64,000 nt of DNA from Bifidobacterium xylocopae (GTDB taxonomy: Bacteria; Actinomycetota; Actinomycetes; Actinomycetales; Bifidobacteriaceae). The stretch is from contig NZ_PDCH01000003.1 in the NCBI RefSeq assembly GCF_003315615.1, positions 124,001 through 188,000 on the forward strand. Direction: 5' to 3'. Position 1 is the stretch's first letter. Every line of letters begins with the position of its first letter. Below the pieces are notes generated by a model. That model made no database searches, was not told the DNA's origin, and was given only the letters and a program-made list of their open reading frames with translations. Below, piece by piece: positions 63,571 to 64,000 of the stretch. Made by a program: the position numbers and the translations under genes.

Positions 63571-64000
63571 TTACAAGGCATTTTTCACGGCTTGCAGGTA
63601 GTCATATCCATATTGTTTGCTTGGTTCGAGAAAAGCACCCTCACTCCACTCGTTCCAGGCATTGATAATAAGGTAATCGTCCCTGGTGTAAGGCCTGTCC
63701 GAGGATACTAGCTGAGACAAGTAAGATTGAAATTTTGCCGCCGTTGCACCTTTTACAATCATGCTGTTTTTTTCTTTACGTGGCGAATTGTCCCATGAGA
63801 CGAAACAACTTTTGAATATTGGTTTACCTGAGTAAGTTCTTTGCCTCTGTAGAATCTTTCTCCAAAGAATATCGTAATCCTGAAAGTCTATTTGTTTAGT
63901 TAGTTTCGCAAAAGCCCTTTTTGCGGTTTTAACAAGTGGTAAATCAAAGTAAGTTGTGTATAGAGGTTCGAATTCCACTACCGCATTAGTTTTTTGGCTG
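63571..64000 (-). CDS. WbsX-type (GH99-like) glycan protein, C-terminal part
   Basis: The frame is open to the right window edge, so the start lies outside. The visible about 142 residues include NAVVEFEP, KSCFVSWDNSPRK and the signature DDYLIINAWNEWSEGAFLEP with YDYLQAVKNAL at the end. This is typical of the glycosyltransferase WbsX/GH99-like family in O-antigen and exopolysaccharide clusters. The TAA is at 63571-63573. It belongs to the exopolysaccharide region. Whether the protein acts as a transferase or hydrolase is unsettled for the family. Confidence 0.85.
   Translation of the reverse strand, partial: SQKTNAVVEFEPLYTTYFDLPLVKTAKRAFAKLTKQIDFQDYDILWRKILQRQRTYSGKPIFKSCFVSWDNSPRKEKNSMIVKGATAAKFQSYLSQLVSSDRPYTRDDYLIINAWNEWSEGAFLEPSKQYGYDYLQAVKNAL

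Overview
The window is a bifidobacterial (Actinobacteria) chromosome segment around the replication origin. This rests on the high-GC coding sequence, on the order gyrA-gyrB-(DUF721)-recF-dnaN-oriC-dnaA / rpmH-rnpA-yidD-yidC-jag-rsmG-parA-parB-trxB, and on the sugar-uptake and GH42 beta-galactosidase content. The species is not fixed by the sequence; a bee-gut or related Bifidobacterium is a guess.

Layout. (1) 1-15.6 kb: replication core. gyrA, gyrB, a DciA-like DUF721 gene, recF, dnaN and dnaA read left; rpmH to rsmG read right. DnaA boxes lie in three separate intergenic stretches: dnaN-dnaA, dnaA-rpmH and rsmG-parA. A DUF915 alpha/beta-hydrolase gene between rsmG and parA has decayed through two frameshifts and a ruined nucleophile elbow. 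(2) 15.6-18.1 kb: parA-parB, with four parS or parS-like sites, two of them inside parB. (3) 18.1-34.4 kb: trxB, a small membrane protein, ddl with an aminotransferase, then a cell-envelope operon (NUDIX, DUF6049, a giant MurJ-pseudokinase-lectin fusion) divergent from cca, followed by a LytR_C protein, rsmA and an Rpf/G5-type muralytic protein. This echoes the mycobacterial oriC-proximal envelope block. (4) 34.7-38.3 kb: tRNA-Thr(TGT), a membrane-anchored DsbA-like thiol oxidoreductase and a membrane Ser/Thr kinase.

(5) 38.4-48.3 kb: a beta-galactoside or oligosaccharide utilisation locus. It has a LacI regulator, two ABC permeases, a GH42 beta-galactosidase, two tandem paralogous lipoprotein solute-binding proteins and an MsmK/UgpC-type ATPase. 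Shared half-sites suggest a common LacI operator. (6) 48.5-52.0 kb: a DUF4032 kinase-like protein, an RlmB-type rRNA methyltransferase and a carboxymuconolactone decarboxylase-cupin fusion behind a textbook MerR-type promoter with no merR gene nearby.

(7) 52.1-56.3 kb: a graveyard of a second sugar locus, with a LacI C-terminal fragment, a membrane-protein fragment, a GH2 glycosidase broken by many lesions (one exactly at an 11-G tract) and a broken solute-binding protein. (8) 56.5-64 kb: a lower-GC exopolysaccharide region with a priming sugar transferase, a Wzz/BY-kinase, an SGNH-like pseudogene, a DUF4012 protein, a low-molecular-weight protein tyrosine phosphatase and the end of a WbsX-type gene running off the window.

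I found no CRISPR array, complete insertion sequence or phage, and no clear wholly new defence or biosynthetic system. The most interesting items are the distributed DnaA-box and parS architecture, the orphan MerR promoter, the G-tract frameshift in GH2 and the decayed DUF915 gene in the origin region.
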